In this document: positions 26,974-36,887 of the stretch, in pieces
Numbering within the stretch: position 1 is the stretch's first letter
Layout of the letters: every line of letters starts with the position of its first letter
Origin: an uncultured Bacteroidales bacterium
GTDB lineage: Bacteria; Bacteroidota; Bacteroidia; Bacteroidales; F082
DNA: 64,000 nt
NCBI GenBank assembly: GCA_937926515.1
Contig: CALAZZ010000096.1
Span: 25,809 to 89,808, forward strand
Direction: 5' to 3'
The notes under the pieces: model-generated
The model's database searches: none
What the model saw: the letters and a program-made list of their open reading frames with translations, nothing else
What the model was told of the DNA's origin: nothing
Program-made: the position numbers and the translations under genes

Positions 26974-28761
26974 ATGAAAGATTTTTTCAAATTCATGCTG
27001 GCATCAGTAGCAGGAACCCTGATCACTCTGATACTTTTGCTTTTCTTAATGATCGGTATGGTGGCTTCGCTTGTATCACTTGCCGAGAAGGATGAAGTCA
27101 AACTGAAGGAAAATACCGTGCTTGTGGCAAAATTCAACACGCCTATCGTTGACCGCGCGATAAACAACCCTTTCGAAGGCTTTGACTTTGGCTCACTCAA
27201 ATCAAATAAGCCATTAGGGCTGAACGATATCCTAAAGAACATTGAAAAAGCCGCCTCGGATCCAAATATTGATGGGATCTACCTTGAGTTGTCTGAAATT
27301 AGCTCCGGAATGGGCAACCTGGAAGAAATTCGTAAGAAATTGGTTGAATTTAAAGAAAGCGGTAAATTTATTATTAGTTATGCCGAAATGTATAGCCAGT
27401 CGTCCTATTATCTTGCCTCAGTGGCAGACGAGATCTATCTTAACCCCGATGGCCTGCTGCTTTTTAAAGGCTTGTCTGCCCAGTTGTATTTTGTAAAGCA
27501 TATGCTTGAAAAATTAGAAATTGAACCGCAGATATTGCGGGGGCGCGACAATAAATATAAAAGTGCTGTAGAGCCTTATATGTATGATAAGATGAGTGAA
27601 GCCAACCGTGAACAAATGATGAAAGCATTGGATGGTATTTGGTCAAAATTTCTTGAAGCCATCAACGAAAACCGCGGAATTGGAATAGAAGACTTGAATC
27701 GCTTTGCCGATGAACTGGAAGTATTTGATCCAGCCAAAGCTTTGGAGCACGGATTTGTGGATGGATTGGTTTATAAGGATGAGATACTGACAAAGTTGCG
27801 CGAAAAAACAGCTAAGGAAGAAAATGAGAAGATAGAATCTGTCGGTATTGCGCGCTATACCAGCGTGCCCGAGCAGACCGAAGGCCGAAGCAAGAGCCGT
27901 GTCCGAGATAGGGTGGCTGTTATTTATGCTATAGGTGGTATCAGTGGGGGAGAAGGCTCTGAAACATCAATTGGATCAGATAAAATATCTAAAGTGATTC
28001 GTGAAGCTCGAACAAATGAAAATGTGAAAGCTATCGTAATGCGTGTAAATTCCGGAGGGGGAAGTGCATTGGCTTCTGAGATTATTCGACGTGAAGTTGA
28101 ATTGGCAGCTGCCGAAAAACCATTTATTGTTTCAATGGGTAATGTTGCAGCATCCGGGGGATACTGGATATCTGCCAACGCCGATTATATTTTTGCTGAT
28201 CCTACCACCATTACTGGCTCAATAGGTGTTTTTGGCATGTTTCCAAATATGAAGGGATTGTTTAACAACAAGCTGGGCATTACATTTGATAAAGTAATGA
28301 CGAATAAGAATGCGGATTTTATTGACGTAATGGAACCAATCAATGCACACCAACGTGAGGTAATTGAATTTCAGATATCAAAGATATATGATGATTTTCT
28401 CGAGTTGGTAGCTCATAGTCGTGGCATGACGGTAGAACAAGTTGATAGAATGGCACAAGGTAGGATATGGACTGGTATTGATGCTTTGGAACTTGGCTTG
28501 ATTGATGAGCTTGGTGGAATGGAAGAAGCCATTGCTTATGCAGCAAATATGGCTGAACTTGGCGATGAGTATCGCTTGCTTGAGCTTCCCGAACAAAAGG
28601 ATCCTATACAACAATTGATTTCGGAAATGACGGGACAAAGCCGTGTGAAATTGCTCCGCAAAGAACTCGGATCTTTCTATGATCATATCGAGTACTTAAG
28701 GCAAGTGGCCGAAATGAAAGATGTTCAGGCACGGTTGCCATTCTTCTTTACGATCCAATAA
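26974..28761 (+). CDS. sppA: signal peptide peptidase SppA, 67K type
   Basis: This 595-aa membrane-anchored serine protease has an N-terminal TM helix (about 8-35) and two tandem S49 domains. The catalytic Lys is K196 in RDNKYKSAVEP of the first domain, and the nucleophile is S394 in GNVAASGGYWIS of the second. This is the Lys/Ser dyad arrangement of E. coli SppA. It degrades cleaved signal peptides and perhaps membrane proteins on the periplasmic side. The length fits. It stands alone after the TGTACA-rich region. Confidence 0.94.
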   Translation: MKDFFKFMLASVAGTLITLILLLFLMIGMVASLVSLAEKDEVKLKENTVLVAKFNTPIVDRAINNPFEGFDFGSLKSNKPLGLNDILKNIEKAASDPNIDGIYLELSEISSGMGNLEEIRKKLVEFKESGKFIISYAEMYSQSSYYLASVADEIYLNPDGLLLFKGLSAQLYFVKHMLEKLEIEPQILRGRDNKYKSAVEPYMYDKMSEANREQMMKALDGIWSKFLEAINENRGIGIEDLNRFADELEVFDPAKALEHGFVDGLVYKDEILTKLREKTAKEENEKIESVGIARYTSVPEQTEGRSKSRVRDRVAVIYAIGGISGGEGSETSIGSDKISKVIREARTNENVKAIVMRVNSGGGSALASEIIRREVELAAAEKPFIVSMGNVAASGGYWISANADYIFADPTTITGSIGVFGMFPNMKGLFNNKLGITFDKVMTNKNADFIDVMEPINAHQREVIEFQISKIYDDFLELVAHSRGMTVEQVDRMAQGRIWTGIDALELGLIDELGGMEEAIAYAANMAELGDEYRLLELPEQKDPIQQLISEMTGQSRVKLLRKELGSFYDHIEYLRQVAEMKDVQARLPFFFTIQ

Positions 28762-28780
28762 TAATTGAGCCTAATAGCAA

Positions 28781-28858
28781 AAAAAGCAGTTGCAACCAAA
28801 TCCATTTGCCCCGGATGAATTAATTCATTTGCATCATGAGGAATTGTGACTGCTTTTT
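28781..28858. terminator. long inverted repeat between sppA and the phosphatase gene
   Basis: AAAAAGCAGT (28781-28790) pairs with ACTGCTTTTT (28849-28858) across a 58-nt loop. The loop contains the perfect 14-bp palindrome ATGAATTAATTCAT (28815-28828). A T-run follows on each strand between two convergent genes, so it may end both transcripts, though the loop is long. Confidence 0.5.
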
Positions 28859-28863
28859 ATAAT

Positions 28864-29670
28864 CTAAAACCCTTTTAATCCCTTTTGAAGTTCAAAGGCC
28901 AGCTCATCCGGTGTGATTCCATGTTCATACCCCGGTAGGGCATTTACCCATGTTCCGTAAATGGCATTGGGCAGCATGATCCATCTGCTACCGAATTCCA
29001 ACTTCTTTTCATCTGTGTATTCCATCCTAAGATCAGCTTGATCCGTGTCAAAAGTACTGTGAAAATCACCCAGGTTGTCCCCAATAAGGACTGCGATATG
29101 GTACATTTCCAAGATCATTCTGCGCCTTGGTTCTTTATCATTTTCCACTGTACGCATGAGCAAGTGGTCATCATCGGCATAAGGAAAACCTTGTTCAAGG
29201 AGATTCTTTAAGGTGGCTTCACGAAACTCTTCTTTACGATTGGTGATGTAAAACACTTCTACACCTTTTTCTTCAGCCTCCAGCAGAAATTCCAATGCTC
29301 CGGGAACCGGTTCCGCAATTGCAAGTTCAACCCACTCAGCCCATCGTTTTGGATACCCAAAGTCTTCCAAAATGGCTGTTGCCTGATAGGGGCTGTTATC
29401 AAGCACAGTCTCATCAATATCAACAACAACAGCCAGAGGGTAATCATAACCGACAGCTACTTCTTTTTCCAACTGCATGGAGGCTAGGTTAAATGCCTGA
29501 TAACATAATGCCCTGTACTCAGCTGCATACTGCTGATAGAGTGTAGCATACAAGATGGGGTGGGCATGAAAATGGTCATGGTCATGATCATGATGGGCTT
29601 GATAATGGCATGCCTGAAAACTAAATACAGCAAAAAATGCAATTACAAAGAGGAGGTTTAATTTTCTCAT
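28864..29670 (-). CDS. e(P4)-family lipoprotein acid phosphatase / 5'-nucleotidase (HAD IIIB)
   Basis: The 268-aa lipoprotein has the lipobox at C21 (FSFQAC). The HAD motif I is VVDIDETVLDNS (D84, D86), motif II is in VFYITNRKEEF, and the GDNLGDF segment carries the last metal Asp. e(P4) enzymes dephosphorylate NMN and nucleotides outside the cytoplasm so that products can be taken up. Unusually, residues 22-37 are His/Asp-rich (nine His in 16 residues), a likely metal-binding tail just after the lipid anchor. A -7-like TATTTTCG (minus strand, 29703-29696) overlaps the upstream terminator. Confidence 0.9.
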   Translation of the reverse strand: MRKLNLLFVIAFFAVFSFQACHYQAHHDHDHDHFHAHPILYATLYQQYAAEYRALCYQAFNLASMQLEKEVAVGYDYPLAVVVDIDETVLDNSPYQATAILEDFGYPKRWAEWVELAIAEPVPGALEFLLEAEEKGVEVFYITNRKEEFREATLKNLLEQGFPYADDDHLLMRTVENDKEPRRRMILEMYHIAVLIGDNLGDFHSTFDTDQADLRMEYTDEKKLEFGSRWIMLPNAIYGTWVNALPGYEHGITPDELAFELQKGLKGF

Positions 29671-29700
29671 ATGAATAATGATTTTTGTTATGGAGCGAAA

Positions 29701-29741
29701 ATAATAAAAAAAATGCCGGACATTATGCGGCCCGGCATTGT
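29701..29741 (-). terminator. terminator of the pyruvate oxidoreductase gene
   Basis: AATGCCGG (29712-29719) and CCGGCATT (29732-29739) form an 8-bp stem. On the minus strand the stem is followed by a T-run. Confidence 0.85.
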
Positions 29742-29757
29742 ATTAGATAAGAAATGA

Positions 29758-32700
29758 TCAGACTACTTTAGGTGAAAAGTCCATTGCTTCATACCGTTTA
29801 TATTGATTGTATCTCCAACGGGCATTTTCCTCAGCTATTTCACCAAGCTTAATCGCTTCAGTTGGGAATGTTTTCCTAAGGGAGCTGAAACGAACTTCAC
29901 TATTGATATAATCCTGGAATTTGCTCCAGTCAGGTTCCTTTGAATCCAACTGGAATGGGTTTTTACCTTCTTCTTCAAGTAATGGGTTGTAACGGAACAT
30001 CTGCCAGTAACCTGATTCAACAGCCAGCTTTGATTGTTCCTGGGCTTTACCCATGCCTGCTTTCAGGCCGTGGTTTATACAAGGTGAATAGGCGATGATC
30101 ACAGATGGGCCCGGGTATGCTTCAGCTTCCTTTAGTGCCTTGAAGAACTGGTTGTAATTTGCACCCATGGCCACTTGTGCAACATAAATATAGCCGTATG
30201 ACATCATCATGGCACCAAGGTCTTTTTTCTTCACCTTTTTACCAGAAGTTGCAAATTTGGCAACAGCACCAACCGGAGTTGATTTGGACGCTTGTCCACC
30301 GGTATTGGAATAGACTTCGGTGTCCAATACCAACAAGTTGATATCCTCACCCGAGGCCAATACATGATCAAGGCCACCAAAGCCAATATCGTAAGCCCAG
30401 CCATCACCTCCAAACACCCAAATCGATTTCTTGATGAAGTATTGTTCAAGCGACATTAATTCTTTAGCCAGGGTGTCAGTTTTGTCTTTGAGTACCTCAA
30501 CCAGTTTAGCCGAGGCGGTTTTTGAAGCTTCGGCATCGTACATGGTGTCAATCCAATTGCTGAAAGCTTCTTTGCGGTCAGTGTCTATTTTACCTTTAAG
30601 GGCTTCATACATACGCAGTGCAATACGTGCACGAAGCTTATTTACGCCAAGTGCCATACCATAACCATACTCGGCATTGTCTTCGAAAAGTGAGTTGGCC
30701 CAGGCTGGTCCTTTGCCTTCAGCATTAGCACAATAGGGTGTGCTTGGAGCCGATCCTCCGTAAATAGAAGAACATCCTGTGGCGTTGGCCACCATCATTC
30801 TGTCACCATAGAGCTGGGTGACAGTCTTAATATAAGGTGTTTCGCCACATCCGGCACAAGCGCCTGAGAATTCAAACAGAGGCTGTGCAAACTGGCTGTT
30901 CTTTACTGAGGCGAACTTGTCAACCACAGTGTCTTTATAAGTGACATGATTGGCGAAATATTCCCACCTGCCAATTTCTGCCTCCTGTGATTCAAGTGTA
31001 CGCATCACAAGTGATTTTTCCTTTGATGGACATATATCAACACAGTTTTCGCAACCGGTACAATCCAATGGACTTATCTGGATACGATATTTAAGTGGTG
31101 CAAACTTGCCTTTTGTATCCAGCAGATCTGTACCTTCGGGAGCCTTGCCTGCCTCTTCCTCATCAAGCAGGAATGGTCTGATGCAGGCGTGAGGGCATAC
31201 ATAAGCACATTGATTACACTGTATACAGTTTTCAGCAATCCACTCTGGTACATGAGTGGCAATACCGCGTTTTTCGAATGCTGCAGTGCCGGGAGGGAAG
31301 GAGCCATCTTCACGGTTGAGGAACGCACTAACCGGAAGGTCGTCACCTTTCATCGCATTGATTGGCTCTACCACATCACGTATAAAAATAGGGCTGCCAT
31401 TGTCGGAAGTTCTAGCTTCAACATCAAGCTTGGACCATTCAGCAGGTACTTTCACCTCAACTACATCACCTCCACAATCAACAGCATCGTAGTTCATTTT
31501 TACAATCCGCTCACCTTTATTGCCATAGGATTTCATTATGAAATCCTTCATTTTCTCAACAGCCTGATCATAAGGAATAATCTCTGCGACCTTAAAAAAT
31601 GCTGATTGCATGATGGTATTTGTTCGTCCTCCGAGGCCAATATCTTCAGCAATCTTTGTGGCATTGATAATGTAGAATTTGATCTTGTTATCAGCCAGGT
31701 ATTTTTTAATGCTGTTAGGTAGTTTAGCTTTTGTTTCTTCCTCATCCCAAATGCTGTTTAGTAGAAACGTACCTCCTTTTTTCAGGCCTTTCAGCATATC
31801 GTATTTCCCGAGGTATGCCGGAACGTGGCATGCCACAAAGTCTGGTGTGCCAACCAAGTAGGTTGAACGGATCACACTGTCGCCAAAACGAAGATGCGAA
31901 GTCGTTACACCTCCTGATTTTTTTGAATCATAGGCAAAATATGCCTGGGCATATTTATCTGTTGTTTCACCAATAATCTTGATTGAATTCTTGTTTGCAC
32001 CTACAGTCCCATCAGCACCAATACCATAAAACTTTGCTTCGTAAGTGCCTTTTGGGGCAATGCTAATTTCGGGAAGTAAGGGCAATGAAGTGTAAGTGAC
32101 GTCATCCAGTATTCCAACAGTGAACCGGTCTTTGGGTTCTTTCATTTTCAGGTTTTCATAAACTGAAACGATCATTGCCGGAGTGGTGTCTTTAGAGCTT
32201 AAACCATATCTTCCTCCTACAATGAGTGGGGCATTTTCCTTGCCATAAAAAACATCCTTAACATCGAGCAATAATGGTTCCCCATTGGCGCCCGGTTCTT
32301 TTGTGCGATCGAGAACTGCGATTCTTTTAACTGTTTTAGGAATAACATTTAGTAAATATTTGGCAGAAAATGGCCGGTATAAATGAACGCTGATTAAACC
32401 AACATTTTCCCCTTTGGCATTCAGGTGGTCAATGGTTTCGCGAATGGTTTCCGTAACTGAGCCCATTGCGATGATGATATTTTCAGCATCGGTTGCACCA
32501 TAATAAGTGAATGGCTGATATTTACGGCCGGTCATTTTGCTGATTTGTTTCATATAATCAGCTACCATATCAGGGATAGGCTCATAGAAACGGTTGGCAG
32601 CTTCTCGTGACTGGAAATAAACATCAGGGTTTTGAGCCATACCTCTAGTTACCGGATGTTCGGGATTGAGTGCATTGTTGCGGAAACGCTGAAGTGCCTC

Positions 32701-33297
32701 CCAATCAATCAAGTTCATCATTTCTTCGGTCTCGAAGTAGTCAACTTTTTGAATTTCGTGAGAAGTACGGAACCCATCAAAAAAATGAAGGAAGGGTATG
32801 CGTGATTTGATGGCTCCAAGGTGTGCTATTGGAGCCAGATCCATGATCTCCTGTACGCTACCGGTAGCCAACATGGCAAAACCGGTATGACGTGTACTCA
32901 TTACATCGCTGTGATCACCAAAAATGGACAGGGCCTGTGCAGCAAGACTGCGTGCACTTACATGGAAAACTCCGGGTAAAAGCTCACCGGATATTTTATA
33001 CATATTGGGAATCATAAGCAACAAACCCTGTGATGCAGTAAAAGTTGAAGTGAGTGCACCAGACTGTAAGGAACCATGTACTGCACCGGCAGCGCCTGCC
33101 TCTGATTGCATCTCAGTTACCTGAACAGTATCTCCGAAAATATTCTTTTTGCCAAAGGCTGCCCATTCGTCAACATATTCGGCCATATTGGATGATGGAG
33201 TAATAGGATATATGGCAGCAACTTCGCTGAACATATAGGCTACGTGTGAAGCAGCATAATTGCCATCACATGTTATAAATTTCTTTTTTCTTTCCAT
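29758..33297 (-). CDS. nifJ: pyruvate:ferredoxin (flavodoxin) oxidoreductase, single-chain
   Basis: The 1179-aa enzyme decarboxylates pyruvate to acetyl-CoA and CO2, reducing ferredoxin. Domains run in the order alpha (EVAAIYPITPSSNMAEYVDEW near 26-46), gamma, the 2x[4Fe-4S] domain with CIQCNQCAYVCPH (about 697) and CTGCENCVDICPS (about 752), then beta. The beta domain holds CAGCGETP and the TPP site GDGWAYDIGFGGLDH (about 967) with the TEVYSNTGGQ loop. The length is normal for the fused form. It is divergent from a DHOD-like gene, a pairing I believe recurs in Bacteroidetes. It marks anaerobic metabolism. Confidence 0.97.
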   Translation of the reverse strand: MERKKKFITCDGNYAASHVAYMFSEVAAIYPITPSSNMAEYVDEWAAFGKKNIFGDTVQVTEMQSEAGAAGAVHGSLQSGALTSTFTASQGLLLMIPNMYKISGELLPGVFHVSARSLAAQALSIFGDHSDVMSTRHTGFAMLATGSVQEIMDLAPIAHLGAIKSRIPFLHFFDGFRTSHEIQKVDYFETEEMMNLIDWEALQRFRNNALNPEHPVTRGMAQNPDVYFQSREAANRFYEPIPDMVADYMKQISKMTGRKYQPFTYYGATDAENIIIAMGSVTETIRETIDHLNAKGENVGLISVHLYRPFSAKYLLNVIPKTVKRIAVLDRTKEPGANGEPLLLDVKDVFYGKENAPLIVGGRYGLSSKDTTPAMIVSVYENLKMKEPKDRFTVGILDDVTYTSLPLLPEISIAPKGTYEAKFYGIGADGTVGANKNSIKIIGETTDKYAQAYFAYDSKKSGGVTTSHLRFGDSVIRSTYLVGTPDFVACHVPAYLGKYDMLKGLKKGGTFLLNSIWDEEETKAKLPNSIKKYLADNKIKFYIINATKIAEDIGLGGRTNTIMQSAFFKVAEIIPYDQAVEKMKDFIMKSYGNKGERIVKMNYDAVDCGGDVVEVKVPAEWSKLDVEARTSDNGSPIFIRDVVEPINAMKGDDLPVSAFLNREDGSFPPGTAAFEKRGIATHVPEWIAENCIQCNQCAYVCPHACIRPFLLDEEEAGKAPEGTDLLDTKGKFAPLKYRIQISPLDCTGCENCVDICPSKEKSLVMRTLESQEAEIGRWEYFANHVTYKDTVVDKFASVKNSQFAQPLFEFSGACAGCGETPYIKTVTQLYGDRMMVANATGCSSIYGGSAPSTPYCANAEGKGPAWANSLFEDNAEYGYGMALGVNKLRARIALRMYEALKGKIDTDRKEAFSNWIDTMYDAEASKTASAKLVEVLKDKTDTLAKELMSLEQYFIKKSIWVFGGDGWAYDIGFGGLDHVLASGEDINLLVLDTEVYSNTGGQASKSTPVGAVAKFATSGKKVKKKDLGAMMMSYGYIYVAQVAMGANYNQFFKALKEAEAYPGPSVIIAYSPCINHGLKAGMGKAQEQSKLAVESGYWQMFRYNPLLEEEGKNPFQLDSKEPDWSKFQDYINSEVRFSSLRKTFPTEAIKLGEIAEENARWRYNQYKRYEAMDFSPKVV

Positions 33298-33445
33298 AAG
33301 TAATTTGAATTTAGGCTTTTACTTGCTTGTTAACAGATTAACAAATTCATTGCGAAATTACTAAAATTATACCATCATTTAGTAGATTTAGAGCAAAACA
33401 AGTACTCCAATACCCTTATTTATAATCAGTTTAGATTAGCATGTC

Positions 33446-33478
33446 TTTGGAAATATCGATAGAAATTATCTAATTTTA
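33446..33478 (+). promoter_or_regulatory. promoter of the DHOD-like gene
   Basis: TTTG (33446-33449), a 21-nt spacer and TAATTTTA (33471-33478), 7 of 8 to TAnnTTTG. The ATG at 33529 follows after about 50 nt. Confidence 0.55.
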
Positions 33479-33528
33479 CACCCAGATAGTTTTATTTTGT
33501 CACAGCCGATAATAAAATCATTATACAT

Positions 33529-34542
33529 ATGGAATTGAAAACGAAATACCTTGGTTTGGAATTAAAAAACCCGATAATAGTAGGTGCCAGCAATTTGGTT
33601 ACCGACATCGATATGTTGAAAAAGCTTGAAGAATCCGGTGCTGCTGCAATCGTTTACAAGTCATTATTTGAGGAGCAAATACAGCTTGAAAATCTTGAAC
33701 TTCACCAGGATATGACAGATTACAATGAGCGCAATGCCGAGATGACCAGCTTATTTCATGAGGACTTGTACAGCGCAGGGCCTGAGGAGTTTCTGATGAA
33801 CTTTAGGAAGGCCAAGGAAGCTATCTCTATCCCACTTATTGCCAGCCTGAATGCTGTTTATGATGATACATGGTATGAGTATGCTAAAAAACTGGAAGAA
33901 GCCGGAGCAGATGCCATTGAGTTAAACTTTTATGCCATACCCACTGATTTTGATGTGGAAGGCAGGGGCATCATAAACGAGGAACTGGATGTGATCGAAG
34001 GTGTTAAAAAATCTGTAAACATTCCGGTAAGTGTTAAACTAAGCCCTTTTTATACCAATCAACTGTATGTGATAAGTGAAATGGACCGCAAGGGCACTGA
34101 TGGATTTGTATTATTCAACAGGCTTTTTCAGCCTGATATTAATATCGATGCTGAGAAGCACTTCTTCCCTTATAACCTCAGCCACGAGCAGGATGCCCGC
34201 TTACCCTTGCGATTCGCCGGATTGTTATACAAGCAGATCAATGCTGATGTATGTGCCAGTATGGGCATATTCACCGGTGGAGACGTAATTAAAATGATTC
34301 TTGCAGGAGCCGATGTGGTACAGGTGGTAAGTACCATATATAAACATGGTCCAAAGCAGATCACTAAAATGTTGCAGGAAATGGAAACATGGATGGCAGG
34401 TAAACAATATGAAAAGCTGGACGATTTCCGCGGTAAACTTTCAAATGCTATGTTGAAAGACCCATACGCTTACCGCAGAGCTCAATATGTTGATATATTG
34501 ATGCGTTCTGAAGAAATATTCAAGAAGTATCCGATGCGTTAG
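33529..34542 (+). CDS. dihydroorotate dehydrogenase-like flavoprotein
   Basis: The 337-aa TIM-barrel protein resembles class 1 DHODs. It opens TKYLGLELKNPIIVGASNLV, has the ELNFYAIP strand and NIPVSVKLSPFYTN, and ends with the FMN-phosphate loop GIFTGGDVIKMILAGADVVQVVSTIY. No pyrK-like partner is adjacent. In Bacteroidetes such genes often sit beside nifJ, as here, and are called DHOD-like because they are probably not the pyrimidine-pathway enzyme. Its substrate is unknown. A strong terminator follows. Confidence 0.85.
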   Translation: MELKTKYLGLELKNPIIVGASNLVTDIDMLKKLEESGAAAIVYKSLFEEQIQLENLELHQDMTDYNERNAEMTSLFHEDLYSAGPEEFLMNFRKAKEAISIPLIASLNAVYDDTWYEYAKKLEEAGADAIELNFYAIPTDFDVEGRGIINEELDVIEGVKKSVNIPVSVKLSPFYTNQLYVISEMDRKGTDGFVLFNRLFQPDINIDAEKHFFPYNLSHEQDARLPLRFAGLLYKQINADVCASMGIFTGGDVIKMILAGADVVQVVSTIYKHGPKQITKMLQEMETWMAGKQYEKLDDFRGKLSNAMLKDPYAYRRAQYVDILMRSEEIFKKYPMR

Positions 34543-34562
34543 CACGGCATAAAGCTGAATTG

Positions 34563-34591
34563 AAAGCGTCCAAATTCGGGCGCTTTTTTTA
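34563..34591 (+). terminator. Rho-independent terminator after DHOD-like gene
   Basis: AAAGCGTCC (34563-34571) pairs with GGGCGCTTT (34578-34586) with one G-T pair and a 6-nt loop, then a T-run to 34590. Confidence 0.88.
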
Positions 34592-34689
34592 TTTATCAGA
34601 GCATCCGAAAATGAAATTTGCTATAACGATCTTGGATGCATGAAAATTATCCGGTAAGGGTTGCTGATAAATTGAAAATACCTTTTCGG

Positions 34690-36807
34690 TCATTCTACAA
34701 CCATAAAACTAACTGCAGCCCCGCCACCCTGCATCAGTTTCAAAGTCAACTCCGAATTGTGGTCAATGGTTAGATCTTTAATGATATAGTCAGTTGGGTT
34801 AATATCCCAATGCGCATCTGGACCATCAGCATATAGGGTAACTTTATATTGTTTATCAGGGTCAAGGAAGTCTGTTTTTATAATTAATTCACGTGATTCA
34901 TGGTTGGTTATGCTGCCCAAAAACCAGTTTCCTGTCTCCCTTTCTTCACGTACGATGCTGACATATTGACCTACTTCACCATTCAACACGATAGATTGCT
35001 CCCAGTCAACACCTACATCACATATAAACTGAAAAGCCGGATGCCCAACATAATATTCGGGTAGATCGGCAGCCATTTGCAGCGGGCTGTAAATGACCAC
35101 ATACAATGCCAGCTGTTGTGCCAATGTGGTATTGACCTGGTTCTCTTTCTTATAGGGATCCAGTTTGATATTAAAGATGCCCGGCGTATAGTCAATAGGT
35201 CCAGCCAGCATACGTGTAAATGTTACAATGGGTAGATGTTCGGGTGGGTTGCCACCATCTGTAGCCCAGGCATTAAATTCCTGTCCGCGTAGCCCTTCAC
35301 GAGTGGCATCGTTTGGATAGGTTCTTCGGAGCCCTGTTGCCATTATAGGTTCGTGAGCATTGACCATAACCTTGGATTCAGCTGCTTTCTGAATGACATG
35401 CTGATAATGATTAACCATCCACTGTCCATGGTGGTATTCGCCTTTTGGTATGATGGTTCCAACATAGCCTGTTTTAACCATATCAATTCCAAAATGTTTC
35501 ATAAGCGCATAAGCTGTGTCGAGTTGTTGCTCATAGGTTGTAACAGCTGATGAAGTTTCGTGGTGCATGATAAGACGGATGTCCCTTTCCTTGGCATAGC
35601 GAACAACTTCTTCAAGATCATAATCGGGGTAAGGGGTTACAAAATCAAATATGCCTTCTCTTTCATCAGTTCCAATCCAGTTTTCCCATCCTGTATACCA
35701 TCCCTCGATGAGTAAGGCTCCAATGCCATTCTCGGCTGCAAAATCGATATATTTCTTCGCATTTTCAGTTGTTGCACCATGTTTTCCGTGTGGCTCTACC
35801 CCGACCCAAGTATTCATGTCCTGGGTGCCTGAATAATCCCATGTAGATTTACCCAGATGCATTTCCCACCAGATGCCCATATATTTGGTAGGTTTGATCC
35901 AGGAAACATCACCCAGTTTGTTCGGTTCGTTCAGGTTTAGAATTAGTTTCGAACTAATCAATCCGGTTGCTTTTTCTGCAACCTGGATGGTACGCCAGGG
36001 GGTATGAAAAGGTGTTTTTTTAAATACCTTATAATCTGTTCGATCTGATCCAACCAAGTTGCTTCGCATTTCGAGGGTTTTGTTATCCACAGCCAGGGTG
36101 ATCCCTGCATAATCGAGCAATGCAGCTTCATGAAAGCTAAGATATATTCCCTCATCGGTCTTCATGGTGACGGGTGTATTTACTGCATTTTCCGGAATGT
36201 AGGTTTGAGCAAGATTGGGGTGATTTCGTTTAGTCAAGGCATCTATTTCAGTAAAACGGGTTGTGCTGTAAAGATGCTCGTAAATGTCCCAATCGCCGGG
36301 AATCCACCACACCTCATGATCACCACTCAAATTGAAATAGGTATTTTCTTCAGCGATATAAACATCTTTCATATTTTCCTGAGCAGGAAATTCATAACGA
36401 AATCCAAGTCCATCATCATAAACACGGAATACAATCGTAAATTGTCGTTTGAGCCCAGACTGCTCACGAAAATCAACTTTAAGCTCATTATATGTATTTT
36501 CGACAAGCCTTTGCTCACCCCAGGGCATTTCCCATTGTTCTGAAAAATAGCTCTTTCTGGCATGTACTATTTTGAGGTCTCCATCCAAAGGAGGTGAATC
36601 GGTAAAGCTAAAGCCCAGGACAGAGGGTTTTATAAGTTGTTTATCCTTATAAAAAACTGAATATGCCGCCTGTTGGTTGTCATGCAGCATGATCTGAACT
36701 TTTAGTTGTCCGTTAGGTGATGTGATCACAGTATCAACTGTATGTTGGCAGGCATTCAAAAAAAATATAAAAGCCCCCAAAAGAGAGATTAGCAAAGTTT
36801 CCCGCAT
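34690..36807 (-). CDS. GH97 alpha-glucosidase-like lipoprotein (SusB type)
   Basis: The 705-aa lipoprotein has lipobox FFLNAC (C20), an N-terminal beta-supersandwich (to about 290), a (beta/alpha)8 barrel (about 300-600) and a C-terminal beta domain. GH97 residues are visible as H415/E417 (MHHETS), E486 (NAHEP) and E510 (GQEF). From memory, the inverting enzyme SusB uses E439, E508 and E532; the spacings here (69 and 24) are identical, so this should be an inverting alpha-glucosidase rather than a retaining alpha-galactosidase. It acts on the cell surface or in the periplasm. No susC/susD pair is present. Confidence 0.9.
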   Translation of the reverse strand: MRETLLISLLGAFIFFLNACQHTVDTVITSPNGQLKVQIMLHDNQQAAYSVFYKDKQLIKPSVLGFSFTDSPPLDGDLKIVHARKSYFSEQWEMPWGEQRLVENTYNELKVDFREQSGLKRQFTIVFRVYDDGLGFRYEFPAQENMKDVYIAEENTYFNLSGDHEVWWIPGDWDIYEHLYSTTRFTEIDALTKRNHPNLAQTYIPENAVNTPVTMKTDEGIYLSFHEAALLDYAGITLAVDNKTLEMRSNLVGSDRTDYKVFKKTPFHTPWRTIQVAEKATGLISSKLILNLNEPNKLGDVSWIKPTKYMGIWWEMHLGKSTWDYSGTQDMNTWVGVEPHGKHGATTENAKKYIDFAAENGIGALLIEGWYTGWENWIGTDEREGIFDFVTPYPDYDLEEVVRYAKERDIRLIMHHETSSAVTTYEQQLDTAYALMKHFGIDMVKTGYVGTIIPKGEYHHGQWMVNHYQHVIQKAAESKVMVNAHEPIMATGLRRTYPNDATREGLRGQEFNAWATDGGNPPEHLPIVTFTRMLAGPIDYTPGIFNIKLDPYKKENQVNTTLAQQLALYVVIYSPLQMAADLPEYYVGHPAFQFICDVGVDWEQSIVLNGEVGQYVSIVREERETGNWFLGSITNHESRELIIKTDFLDPDKQYKVTLYADGPDAHWDINPTDYIIKDLTIDHNSELTLKLMQGGGAAVSFMVVE

Positions 36808-36887
36808 TTTTTAAACTGTATTTGGATGGTATTAAGAATGAGTTCTGCTTTAAAGTCATTGTTCAGGCCCGACCAGCAATGTGATAT

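Noticed and set aside
31189..31605. 138-aa plus-strand frame inside the pyruvate oxidoreductase gene
   Set aside because: It is antisense to the conserved PFOR coding frame and shows no protein-like features.
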